Positions 32,986-43,788 of a DNA stretch of 64,000 nt are shown here, piece after piece. The number at the start of each line of letters is the position of its first letter. Within the stretch, counting starts at the first letter, position 1. This stretch comes from Calvatia gigantea (Eukaryota; Basidiomycota; Agaricomycetes; Agaricales; Lycoperdaceae), in assembly GCA_025093985.1 (NCBI GenBank), contig JACAAK010000003.1:2232001-2296000 (forward strand). Direction: 5' to 3'. A program made the position numbers and the translations under genes. The notes under the pieces were generated by a model that was not told the origin of the DNA, ran no database searches, and saw only the letters and a list, made by a program, of their open reading frames with translations.

Positions 32986-35493
32986 ATGGCTAAAAAATCC
33001 AAGAGAACCCCGAAACCTCGGCCGGGCAGGCTAGCATCCACCGCTCTGATATCCCACTCCGCGGTTGAGGACGCCTCAATTCTATTCGCATTATCATCCT
33101 TTTCACCAAAGGGAAACCTTTTTGCGTATGTATCCCTTGCAGTGGATAAACATACGTTGCGTATATACAATACAACTACCGGCCAAGCCATTGCGGATCA
33201 CCTAGTTGACTCTGCACGCGTCTCATCCTTGGTATGGAGTCCTTTGGACCTCGGCGAACCGGACAAAACTGAAGATTCAGAACCAAGAAGAAAAAAGAGG
33301 AAAAAAGCGAATAACGCAGAAGAACCGAAGGCCAGGAACAAAGTAACAGAGGTCGTGGTCATTGGCCTATCGGATGGGACGATTCTCTGTTTCTCGCCCC
33401 TCCATGGTCGTGTGCTACGCACACTATCTGACACGTCTAGCGCATCTGCAGTATTGGCTCTGGCGGTTGAAGAGGACAACGGGCAGTGTTTTATATGGGC
33501 TTCCGGGGCAGATGGTACGCTTCGACTTTGGAACGTCAACAAAAACGTTATCGTGGATGCCTGGGAGAACGACGGTCGGATACCGTATACATCGCTGACG
33601 ATACGGCCCATTAACGAAGAAGATCGTGTTGACATCCTTGCTGCAAGCCACAGCATACGGTTACTATCTAAGCCCAAAAAAGCTGAAGGTGACCCTTCAA
33701 AAAAGCCCCGGGATTTAGCGAGATTTACCGGGCACGCTTCACCCATCAAGTCAATGAAATGGGATCGTTCGAACTTACAGGCTAATAGGTTCGTGTCCAT
33801 GGCGGAAACGGACCGTTTCCTCTACGTTTGGGATGTCCCAGGCTTACCCGGCACGGACGGGAAAGCCGTTGCATCCATACCCCTGGATTCAGATGCAAAA
33901 TCGTTCTCGCTCTCAGTCTCTCCAGAACCTTCCAGCCAATCAATTCTTCTCGCTCTTTCAATATCCGGTAAAATCGCATTATGCCACATCCCTCTAGACA
34001 TATCGTCTCCTGCCAGCTCAACCGCTTCCCCTGCAAGACTCCCCACCATTCAACCCCGTTCCAACATCACCTCGGCCTCGAAAAGATCGTCCATCCCTGT
34101 GCACGTAATTGATGCATCGTTCATAAACGATGAATATGGGAGTATCCGTGTGGCTCGACTTGTCCAGGGCATCCGACCCGTCTTTACCGTTGTGGTACGT
34201 AAGCACACCACCCTCACAGCCTTGCAGTTACCGAGTTCATGAAATTTTGCAGCGGTACCTCGACGAAGCCGGCCACTTTATTGAAAACCTTCAACTAGAG
34301 GACATCCCCGAGACGTCTATACAAGATACCGAACCTGTAAGTTTTTCATTTCGGGATACGTTTCGAATACAAGAACCTCATCTAATCGCTGTACAGGTTA
34401 TTCCGAACAAGAGATACACTGAGTCGTCAATTGCGGTTGGCTCGGGGATCGAACTGGGCCATGATGAAGCTATGGACGAAACTACGGTCCGAGATATAGA
34501 CGGGGATCTTGGAGCTGATCTTGCGGAACTCTCCTTGGGTCAGCGTTTAGCCGCTCTAACCGACACCAACGTAAATCGGTCTTCCGACAGTGAAGATGGG
34601 GGTGCCAACAGCCCGGTGAAAAGCAAGGTGACCAAAAAAACGACTTCGGGAGTCGACCTTGTTCCCGCGAACTCCCTCACACGGACACTCATTCAGGCGC
34701 TACATTCCTCGGATACGAGGCTCATCGAGATGTGTCTCGCACACTCAAACCCTGATCTGATTCGGAATACTATCAACAGGTTACCCTCACAATTAGCCAT
34801 CCCACTCCTGAATGCATGCGTTGAGAGGTTGGGAAGGGGAGCAAGAGCCGCTAATATGAAAGGTGGAGGGGCCGGAGCTAGTGCCCAGCGTGGTACAACA
34901 CTCATTACCTGGATTAGGACGGTCTTGGCCGTTCACACCGGCCACCTTATGACGGTAAGCTCCAGTAAATTAAGTATCACAAGAGAAGAAATGCTAAGGG
35001 CATGCATCTAACTAATAGGTCCCGGACCTAGTTGCCCGCCTTTCAGGTCTTCATGCCACCTTGACCAGCTCGCTTGGCTTTGCAAGAAAGTCTCCTTTCA
35101 CTGAGCGGTAGATTGGACATGGTACTTTCCCAGATTGAGATGCGTTCTTCGATCACGCCGGCTACACCTGCGCCGAAAAACGGCAAGTTCTCGCCGCTTG
35201 ACAAGGGCAATCCCGTGAGCCGATATGTTGAAGGTGAGAGTGAGTCAAGTGAGGATGAAAACGTAAGGATGGATGTGGAAGTCGAGATTGGGGATGAGGG
35301 AGACAGCGTGGAGGACGTGGAACTCGGCGGGAGAAGCGAAGAGGACGAGGACGAGGAACAGGGAAGCCAAGATGAGCGTGATGACGGGGAAGATGAAGGC
35401 GAGGATGAAGACTCCGATAGACTGGAGTTAAATGGATTTATTGACGAGGCAGAAGAATACAGCGAGGACGAAGACGAAGGTGAAAGCGAGTAA
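32986..35493 (+). CDS. UTP5: SSU processome WD-repeat protein Utp5/WDR43
   Basis: Component of the t-UTP/UTP-A complex that binds nascent pre-rRNA and starts 90S assembly. Starts MAKKSKRTPKPRPGR at the ATG 32986 (context ACAGATGGC); codons upstream have no ATG. WD-like blades follow: FSPKGNLFAYVS with LRIYNTTTGQ, VVVIGLSDGTILCFSPL, WASGADGTLRLWNV and FTGHASPIKSMKWD, with a basic nuclear-localisation patch RRKKRKK. The C-terminal Utp12 domain is clear: LTRTLIQALHSSDTRLIEMCL, LPSQLAIPLLNACVERL and WIRTVLAVHTGHLMT. The tail is extremely acidic (Asp/Glu runs to EDEGESE). Introns 34195-34252, 34336-34396 and 34955-35018. The stop is only 25 bp from the stop of the convergent FPG gene. Confidence 0.93.
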
Positions 35494-35518
35494 CTGTACG
35501 GATCGGTCGATGACAATG

Positions 35519-37118
35519 TTACCTCTGGTCACTAATACTGGTTATTACTTTTGGAGTTGGGTGTCTCGCTGACTTCCGGCGAGGTGGTGTTGAGGGCATT
35601 TCAGTTTTCCCTGCATTACTGGTTTTGCGCTTTCTTTTCTTACACGCCATCTCTTTGTTTGGAAACTGGAGACTGCCATCAGAAATCTAGTAGGTGTCCG
35701 CCGGTCGTTCAAAACGTTTAACCGGGAGTACAGTAACTCTTACCTCAGTCCTTTCAGCGTGGGTGGCCGGGGAACCTGTGATTTTTTGTAACTCTGCAAC
35801 ATATGCAGACGTCCGACCGCCGACCGTGACCCATTTGACAGTCGCCGGCTCTCCCGACGGCTAGCCAATCTCTAAGCTTTCCTCTGTGCATTTCGTGACT
35901 GGTTTGACTCACTAGTGGCAAAGCGCGCTGAGTTTTTTTCCTACTACCCTTGCCCTAATGATTGATCAGAAATTTCACCCAAAAAAGAAATTCCAGATTA
36001 CCCAGCGATGTTTGAAGAGCCAGTTCTCAGGAAATAGGCTGTCGTCTGCGTTCACAAATGTAGCTGTCTGGCAAACATACACAATTTTTTCATGCAGAAC
36101 CCGCATTTGTTCCGGTGAAAGCGTATTACACCGTTGTTCGGGGTGTATGCGCGCGTGATACAGCACTTCGTCTTCGCCAGATCACACTCGTGAGTACGAG
36201 ATCCAAACCAAACAAAAAAAAAGGCGAAACCCTACCAGCAACCCAGTTCCCGATACCGGCACTAAACGACTGGTCCAATAACAGAGCTTTGATAGCCGCA
36301 CCTTTGCGCCTGCCAATGAGACTGGAAAACTCATCGGTTGTCGGCATGGAGAGTATAGGATCAAACCCAAGCTCAGAAATTGGCGGCTCCGAGGAGGGGG
36401 ACACGCATAAACGAATACGACCTAGCCTTCGGGCATCCCGAAATGCGACATGCGTTATTTGGCCACCAATTGGATCTGCGAAATGTAGAACAAACTGCCA
36501 AAGTTTGTGATTTAAAGCCGAGTCCACTAAGTGAGGCTTCAAATACCTTCATCCACCTTGGTGGCCATTCGGGGTCAGTGATACCGGAAGGGGTTTCCCT
36601 ATAGTGCATTGGTGACTGCCCCTTGACCTAAGTAATGGTAATATTCGTTTCAGGTCCCAACTCAGGAAAGAGGTGCGACCGAATTCCCCTTACATGAAGC
36701 ATCCCGGTCATACCAAAATGCATCACCGGATGCTTTCCGGTACCATCCAATTCCATGTAAAAAACCTTCCCTAGAAGCTATTGAGCTCGTTAACGCTGTA
36801 AAGTCTGCCAGGGCACGAACCAGATCGGTGTGCTTCAATCAACCTGCGTCCTGTCAAAGCTTTTGCCTATCATAGATGACGCTAAAATTACGTCGAGGGA
36901 GAGGGGAAGGAGTCGACTCACGAATTCTGAGTGAGTTGTGCCAGAATATACTACGGTATCTTCTCTTGTCTCTACTTCAACGATTTTCTTGCCAGCTCCG
37001 ATTTTGTTGAGCAACCGTATTGCGCGTTCCACCTCTGGAAAAAAGAACCATTATTTATCACAATTACTGACGACACGGGTGGGGACAACCACGTCCACAC
37101 ACCTGGCAATTCTGGCAT
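35519..37118 (-). CDS. FPG/Nei-family DNA glycosylase (formamidopyrimidine type, zincless finger)
   Basis: Base-excision repair glycosylase/AP lyase for oxidised purines. The protein starts MPELPEVERAIRLL; Pro2 (catalytic after Met removal) and Glu3 are present. The first exon is 16 nt (37103-37118), so the catalytic N-terminus is split by an intron after the fifth codon. Further blocks: GRRLIEAHRSGKVFYMELDG, HFGMTGMLH, DPEWPPRWMK, FRDARRLGRIRL, ISELGFDPILSMP, RKGAAIKALLLDQSFSAGIGNWVA, LYHARIHPEQRC and SGEPATVKWVTVGGRTSAYVAELQK. The last block is the zincless finger known from plant and fungal FPG. The C-terminal tail is basic (CKKRKRK), a likely nuclear signal. Stop TAA at 35519-35521. About nine exons, all in phase by hand joining. 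Confidence 0.92.
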
Positions 37119-37206
37119 AGAGAGCTCCGGAATATGACTAGAAGCAAAGAGGATCGTACTAAACGGAATTTAATGCGCCAAGGCTTGATTACATCACAAC
37201 TAAGTC

Positions 37207-37984
37207 CAGTCGACTCTGAGATAACTCATAGTTGTAACAACCCATACTCTGTCATAGTCCATAGAAACTTTTGGGAACAAAGTTTGTTCGCAGGTGTTTT
37301 CAACCCATAGCCCATAACTCTGTGAAACTCCTTAACCCACAGATTTCTGGAGGCAAAACCCCATTGCGCCCATGGCTATATTTGGTAATTCCTCAGCCCA
37401 GGTAGTCCCTGCGTAGTATTATGTACAAAACTCAATACCAGAAGGTAAATCGTATGATGATTGATTCACTCCTCGATCCTCCCGATGAGCAATGCACGAT
37501 GGAAGAAATGACAGAGGAGGCAATTTTCAAGGCTACTATGAAAGCATGTGCTGTAGAAGAGATTGGCGGGGTTGCTAGTGGTGGCAACGACAGTGATGGC
37601 GACGACAATGTCGATGACGGCTCTCTACCCCCGAACCAAATTAAAGTTGTTCACCAAGCGTCCCGGGCTACCTACTGATATATGATATCTCATAATGATT
37701 AATCAATCATTTCCCCGTGGGATGGAGCATCCACCGGCTCCTTTCAACTGAGCGGTTCACCTGGAGCAGGCAGCTACACTGAAGGAGGCCTGATGAGAAG
37801 ACTATTTCACTCCGAAACATACTTATAGCTTCGTACTTATGCAGTCCATCACTTTATTGGTATATTACTCAATAAAATATTAATATTTAATTCATTTTTC
37901 GGGATTATGTAATATTTCCAAACACATCATCTGTCATAGCTCAGAGAGGGAACGAAGTGCTATGGGTTAAGACAGAGTGGACTG
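37207..37984. mobile_element. Candidate degenerate inverted-repeat element (MITE-like)
   Basis: The segment 37207-37231 matches the reverse complement of 37960-37984 at 20 of 25 positions. Inside the left end, AACCCATA occurs at about 37239 and 37302 with ACTCTGT nearby; inside the right end the same words occur in inverted orientation, and CTGTCATAG occurs directly at both ends. No clear target-site duplication is visible and no transposase is encoded. The call is tentative. Confidence 0.3.
37421..37678 (+). CDS. Small acidic open frame inside the repeat region, uncertain
   Basis: Eighty-five codons from ATG to TGA: an amphipathic acidic N-terminal half (MMIDSLLDPPDEQ, TMEEMTEEAIFKATMKA) and a Gly/Asp-rich segment (GGNDSDGDDNVDDGS). 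I do not recognise a family. It could be a remnant of a protein once carried by the surrounding element, or a chance frame. Confidence 0.2.
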   Translation: MYKTQYQKVNRMMIDSLLDPPDEQCTMEEMTEEAIFKATMKACAVEEIGGVASGGNDSDGDDNVDDGSLPPNQIKVVHQASRATY

Positions 37985-38331
37985 TAGCCCTTTAGGCGCT
38001 TTGCAAGTACAAACAGGAGCGAACGGGGTCAGATGATAGTACTTAGTTGAAGGCTGGAGATTGCTAGGTTACTTTTTACCACATGCCGACATGAGGCTTT
38101 GAAATTCTGAAATGATCCTTTTTTTATGGGGAATCAGAATTGGAATGTAGAGTCACCAGGACATGTTGATCACTATCAGAACCGCTCCCGGAAGGATTCC
38201 TTCTTTGGGCCACTGACTCCTCCATTGATCCAACAAGTCATTCAGCCATTCATAGACCAGGCTTGGGTCTTATAATTGGATCTTGTGTCCGACACTCAGT
38301 GAAAACTTGACGAAGTTCAAATCTGCAGGTC

Positions 38332-40442
38332 ATGGCGCCACGAACCGCCAGCCTAACTTATCTTCCCCATCGCCAACAACCTTGGGGGTTTCGCTGGAGG
38401 TCGTCTTATTGGTTCGCAACTTATGTTATTGGTTTAGGTATGCACCAGGAAATGTTTCAAATGGGTACATTGATTGACGTCCATCTCAAAACAATAGGCG
38501 TTGCGGTTGACGTCGTAACTTACTCTATCATCATACCGGTTGTTCCATTCCAATTGGAGCACCTCGGATACACCGGGATATCTGCCCTGTCAGGGTGGTT
38601 ACTTTTTGCTTATGTGAGTCTCTCGCCCTGTGGAGAGTATTGAGCTACATTGAGATCCGGGTCTCAGTCAGGAGGGTTATTAGTCTGTGGGTTGCCGTTA
38701 CCATGTCGTCCCGATAGGAACTAAGGGCTTTTGAAAGCCACCATCCCAATCGCAATGTGGTCAGAGCATTATCATGTTCGAAAATACCCAATGCTTGCGG
38801 GCCTCTTGGCCCTCATAGGCTCGCAGATCATGTTTATGGAAGCCCCAGCCTACTCAGTGATGTGCATTGCCCGTGTTCTACAGGGCATAAGCTCCTCGGT
38901 CGTATGGATTGTCGGCCTGGCCTTCCTGTGCGCTTCTTGACCCCTCGAGTGATAACGTAAGGATTCTGATTTTTCGAGCAGCTGCGATGTTACGCCACCA
39001 GAAATTGCGGGACGTTCGTGCATTCAGAATCTAGCTTCCACGGGTGCTGATCTTCGTGTTTCAGGACAACTCGGGATTGCTATGAGTGGCCTTTCATTTG
39101 GGTATCGAGGCATTCCGACCAGTCTTGCTCTAATCCTTGAATTGACCCCACTTTTGTCAGACTCGTGCTGGCGCCTCCCATAGGAGGCATCCTCTATAGC
39201 CGGTTTGGGTTTCGGGGGCCGTTTGTTTTTTCACTGATCACTGCGTTCATCGATCTCGTTTCTCGACTTATCATCATCGAACCCAAGGAAGCCATGAAGT
39301 GGGGTGTTGACCGCGGTATGGGACAGAAATTTGATGAAACTCCCATTGAAGGGGTTCTTCAGGAAGCAACAACGGCATTTGAAATCCCCGAGCCACTGCC
39401 TAGGCTTGATTCCAACATTCAAACGAGCCACCAAACGCATGCAGCTTCCGGAACGGGTGAAGAAAACGGCATGGCCAGTTCCATACAAGTGGTAGATAAA
39501 CCCTTGTCCCTCGTTCAGGTGATACTGAAGCTGTTGAATTCGCCCCGTGCCCTTGTTGCTCTGGTCATATCATTCGTTTATGGGTATGTCCTATCTACAC
39601 GCCTCTGTCCTCTTTTATTGACTCCGTAAAAGTTTCGTCTATAGCAGTCAAGAACCCGCACTACCCTTGCACCTGCAGTCTATATGGGGGTTAAGTTCCC
39701 AGAGGGTGGGGATCATATTTTTAGCTCTCTCGGTACCGATGATCTTTTGTAAGTTTTTTTTGAACGGTGGTCGTGTCAAGCGAGTCTCAATGGATCCTTA
39801 GCTTCCCCCCTTACTGGGTGGCTGACTGATACCCTTGGTGCAGAATGGACAACAACGGTATCAATGCTCTTCGGGATCCCCTGGTGGGTAGTCGTCACGC
39901 TGGACGGTTCACTTGTTCTCTTTAGTGTCTCCTTTGCGTTACAAAGTGGGTGGTTCAAGGGTCCTGCGAAGATAGAATTCATAAAGTTTTTCAGGTTTCT
40001 TTACCTCGGGGGCTATTTCCCCATTGATGGCAGAACTTGCTGCAGTCTCCAGGAATATTCAGGGTGTTGGCTGTAAGTCCTTAAATCGCAATACGCACGC
40101 TCTTTCGAGCTTATCGATCTTCACAGTTGCTCACATGTATGGAGCATTCAATGTTGCCTACGGGATTGGTACTACTAGTGAGTTCTCCGGCCGCCACGAT
40201 TCGAAATGATAACTGACTAATATCATTTCTAGTTGGACCGATCGCAGGAGGACAAGTAGGCATTTAGACATCTACCGGTCGAGAAGATGCTTATTGCGCT
40301 CCATTCTCAGATGTATGATCATCTCCAAAAGGGCTGGCTTGCGATCTGCCTCTTGGGTGCTGCACTTCTGCTTGTGTCCGTAATATTAGCTATCCCCTTC
40401 ACCGGGGATAGGCCTCTTCTGTCGAGGCTAAGGGGATCGTGA
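38332..40442 (+). CDS. MFS transporter, drug:H+ antiporter-like
   Basis: Membrane transporter of the major facilitator superfamily, closest in look to fungal DHA1/vesicular-amine-like members; substrate cannot be read. Hydrophobic segments with family motifs appear in order: VAVDVVTYSIIIPVVPFQL (first helix), ISALSGWLLFAY, IPIAMWSEHYHVRKYPMLAG, ALIGSQIMFM, RVLQGISSSVVWIVGLAFL, CDVTPPEIAGR, GIAMSGLSFG, PPIGGILYSRFGFRGPF (motif C-like), a long charged central loop (about 39290-39520), then VALVISFVYG, GIIFLALSVPMIF, PLTGWLTDTLGAEW and MAELAAVSRNIQGVG. Introns are short and several use a GTGCG- or GTGGG-type donor. Frames join without break to TGA at 40440-40442. The ATG at 38332 is followed by a polar N-terminus (PRTASLTYLPHRQQPWGF). 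Confidence 0.88.
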
Positions 40443-40754
40443 GGGCCGAAATGCCAGTGTTGTGGTTGAGTCGTTAGTTATAAATGTGCATCGATATCTG
40501 GATGTAGCGGTGTAAATGTAGGTCGCCCAGCAGGATGAGATCCATGTACTTAATAAGGTAAGCGCACAGCCACCTCAAGAAATATTCTTTGTTTCGCTGG
40601 GTTCTTGTGTGGTTCTTGCCCTTATCTACATTCCTCTGCGCTTTTTGGGGGCGCACGAGTTGAATCACACATTTGATCATTTTGAGTAAACGTTTGAATC
40701 AAGTACTCTCTACAGTAAGACCCCTTCCGTCTCAGAGCTGCACCTTTTTAACCC
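40443..40754. other. Short intergenic region
   Basis: About 310 bp between two plus-strand genes; presumably the MFS 3' end and the promoter of the next gene. Nothing else seen. Confidence 0.5.
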
Positions 40755-42611
40755 ATGAAATTGGCCAGCTCATTTGCCAGAATTCACATGGATACCAGCG
40801 GCAGCAATCCTTACCCTTCTCCACCTTCGACTTTGGATTCTCCCAATATCACCGAAGAACCAGTGACAGCACCTAGTCCTTCCATTTCACGCCTTGCCAC
40901 GATTTCCGCCTTGAGCGAAGCTTCTAGAGAGACTCAGCGTCATCTACAGCATACATCTGCAGCTTTGGATGCAGCATACAGTCGCATTCGCCAGATTCGT
41001 CGGAGTCTCTTAGAGCTCTCGGAGTCCTTGCCGGCAACCCCCTCTCAGCTTCGTGCATCTGACGGTCGGCGTCCTATATCCGGTTACAGTGCTGTCACAC
41101 TCTCACTGCCACCGGGATTCCAGCCTACTCAAGAGTTGGGGAGAAGGGAATACGCAAGGGAAATGGCGCCTCGGGACCGAGTTCAGTCCGACGCCCACAA
41201 TAGTAGAATTTCATCTGACATTTCCACGAGCGAAGGTTTTTCGCACTCATTAACGGATATCCCACAGCAAACGGATGTCGCCGGGACCTCAAATTCGAGC
41301 TTACCCCAAGGAGACCCTCCACCGTTTACGAGGATGCGAGTCAGCCCGAGCCGTTTCACTGGGGAAGATGACGGATCAACCATTTTGGGAAGACAAGTTG
41401 CTGCCCGAACAACCGTACTACCTACGATCGCCGGCGCCGTTGTTTCCACAAACCGGTTGACGGGATATGCCGGGCAGATACATGAAGGGTCGTTGAGTGC
41501 TATTGCCGCCGTGACAAGAAACTACGAAGAAGAAATAGAGAGGGTTCTACGCACTCTAAACGAACGGGGAAGAACCTCCCCAACAGTTCCATTGCGGGCC
41601 ACTCCTCACCGGACATCGATACCTACACGTACCCTATCACAAGATCCTCAATTATATCCGCGCAGATCTTCTCAAGCACCTCCGAATCCCTCACCAAACT
41701 TTCGGGGGGATCCCAGTCCTGACACCATACCTAACAGTGCTAGACAAAACCCCGGACCATCAGAACGGCTGTCCCTTCTATCCAACTTTTCGGTGCAGAA
41801 TTCTCCAACCCCTTCAACTTCAGTCTTGCCGAGTCGCCCACTACTTTTCAATGAGCCCTTGAGTTACGTCCCTTCGGAGACGGTTGACCCTTCATTGGAA
41901 TCTAGATACCTCCTTACTTCTGAATCCGCGTTCCGAGGTCGACATTACGTTGTCCACAGGACCCGCAACCAAACGGGGGGACAGGAACTTGTCCACAATA
42001 TAACAGTCGACTGGGACGAAGGGGAACCCATGTCGTGGTTGATGCCCTCCCCAAACATTTCTCGTCGACACAGAAATCGGTTCAGTAGCCCTCGTCAAAC
42101 TCTTGATATACTGCGGTCTACGGATCCAGTTGCAACGTCACCACCTCCGCCTTTACCTGTACCGGAAAACTCGAACGGGTCTACACATCCAAGCAACCAC
42201 CCTCGACGGAGGGGATGGGGTAAGTTTGTCGCTTGCGTGTGCCTATAAAGCTAAGCTTGCTTCACAGCCCGCCTAGACCTTGATGGAAATGAAATACCAT
42301 CCGACGAAGAAGAAGAGGTAGAGCGCGTTAGGACTGAAAGTAGAATCCGGGCCTCGCAACGCGCGCACGCCCTTGCCTCAGTCGCCCAGACTGCGAATAT
42401 GACGATACCCTCTGCACCGCCACTCCAGCAACTCATCGTCTATCAGAACATTAAACCTCCTGTTGTCCTGAAGCATGAACCGTCTCTTTCTTACCCCGCC
42501 GATTTTGTGAACCCCTTGCCAATGCCGCTTTCTGAAATGGTGGATCAGGGAAAAAATGCGGAACGCAAGGCTACCCTTTTGCCACGCCACACCATCGTGG
42601 CAGGTCGCTGA
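40755..42611 (+). CDS. Unrecognised Ser/Pro/Arg-rich protein
   Basis: I do not recognise a family. Two exons, 40755-42219 and 42268-42611, joined by a 48-nt intron that keeps frame (ARLDLDGNEIPSDEEEE after the junction). Residues about 50-95 form a likely coiled coil (LSEASRETQRHLQHTSAAL, RIRQIRRSLLELSESL). The middle 300 residues are disordered with repeated Ser-Pro and Thr-Pro sites, possible proline-directed phosphorylation targets. A more ordered patch is RYLLTSESAFRGRHYVVHR and VDWDEGEPMSWLMP. The last 80 residues are acidic then proline-rich (SAPPLQQLIVYQNIKPPVV). Long uninterrupted first exon and clean splice support a real gene; function unknown. Confidence 0.7.
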
Positions 42612-43788
42612 GAGTCGGATGGTATTTGTTTTTCACGTGGCCTCTAACCCTCCCATGGTTTTCCCGACTTGTGTTCTATCATTATTCAGGTCCCATACCC
42701 ATAATGTTCACTGTCCCGCATCGGTTATCCTAGTTGTATCTTTTTCCCCTTCGACATGACGCGACATGTTACCAGATTTTTACTCAGTCGGCTTGTATGC
42801 TGTCACTACCCTGCACTGTACTTTTCACCTTACCTCATGTTGCTCAGCAAACCAGGATTTCAGAGTACGAACCTAGATGCGTGATGTGGACAATTCAAAC
42901 CAACGGCAATGAGCCAAAAGCTAATCATGAATGCCCCTACGGCAAACGCCGATCCAGGCATTCAAGTAGAGGGTGGCTTTCCCACCACACTCGCTTCAGG
43001 TGCGTCTTGCCCTCTCGCCTCCGCCGTTGTCTATATGTCATTCAATGATGGTCGGATCAGAGTGGGGGCCGGAACTTTCCTCGTCTCAAGGGTTATCCGA
43101 GGAGAGACGAGGTGGTTTGACGCGTGAGAGGGACCGATGCCGGAATGTCAGTCCTGTGCTTTTTGTGATTACATAGGGATTCAGGACCTAGACGACATCG
43201 TACATGCGTTAATTCCCTTGGACCCCATAGAGTCGTCCTGGAATAGGAGTAGCTGACACCCAATACACAGAATCGGGACGGAGATGAAAGTTGCTGCAAT
43301 TCGCAAATCCGATTAGGAAGATGAGTGGCGGAAATTCTCAGTCGTGAGTATGGTTATTGAGTTTAGGGTACAGCGGGCCAGAACGCGGACACTTTAAAGG
43401 AATCTGCTGCTCAAGCGTTCAAGCTAAGCGCTGGAGTTCGATGTCTCCCTGGGTATATGGGTAGGGAATATGCTTTATCCAGTTTTGTACATGTGTCCAA
43501 TCTGTCTTCCCCGTGTCTGCTTTACCCCTAGATTGCAATGACCTTACACTGGACATATGGGTTCATGGACACACATTATTTTCGGGGGTGTACTGTGCGG
43601 TGCCCTACTTCAATGAGTAATTTATATATCCACTCGGAGGCCAAATAATAATCAGACGGATCGACGAATAAATTATAATTATAAGTCAAGGGATAATGGT
43701 ATGGTGAAGAAGTTGAAATTTTTCAAAAAGGGATAGCTCGAGGGTGCCGGTGATGAATAGAGACACGGAATACTTCCAGATGCCTGGT
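42612..43788. other. Convergent intergenic region
   Basis: About 1.2 kb between the stops of the genes at 40755-42611 (+) and 43789-47399 (-). Small open frames exist (for example 42909-43127) but none has family features. No RNA gene or repeat recognised. Confidence 0.45.

Larger units (their letters stand above)
37119..38331. other. Gene-poor intergenic region with short repeats
   Basis: A 1.2-kb gap between the divergent FPG and MFS genes. It is more A/T-rich than its surroundings, especially near 37850-37920. It contains several copies of AACCCATA- and ACTCTGT-type words and a candidate inverted-repeat element, listed separately. Confidence 0.5.

Noticed and set aside
42909..43127. Small open frame after the gene ending at 42611
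   Set aside because: No family features; a 72-codon frame is expected by chance in 1.2 kb.
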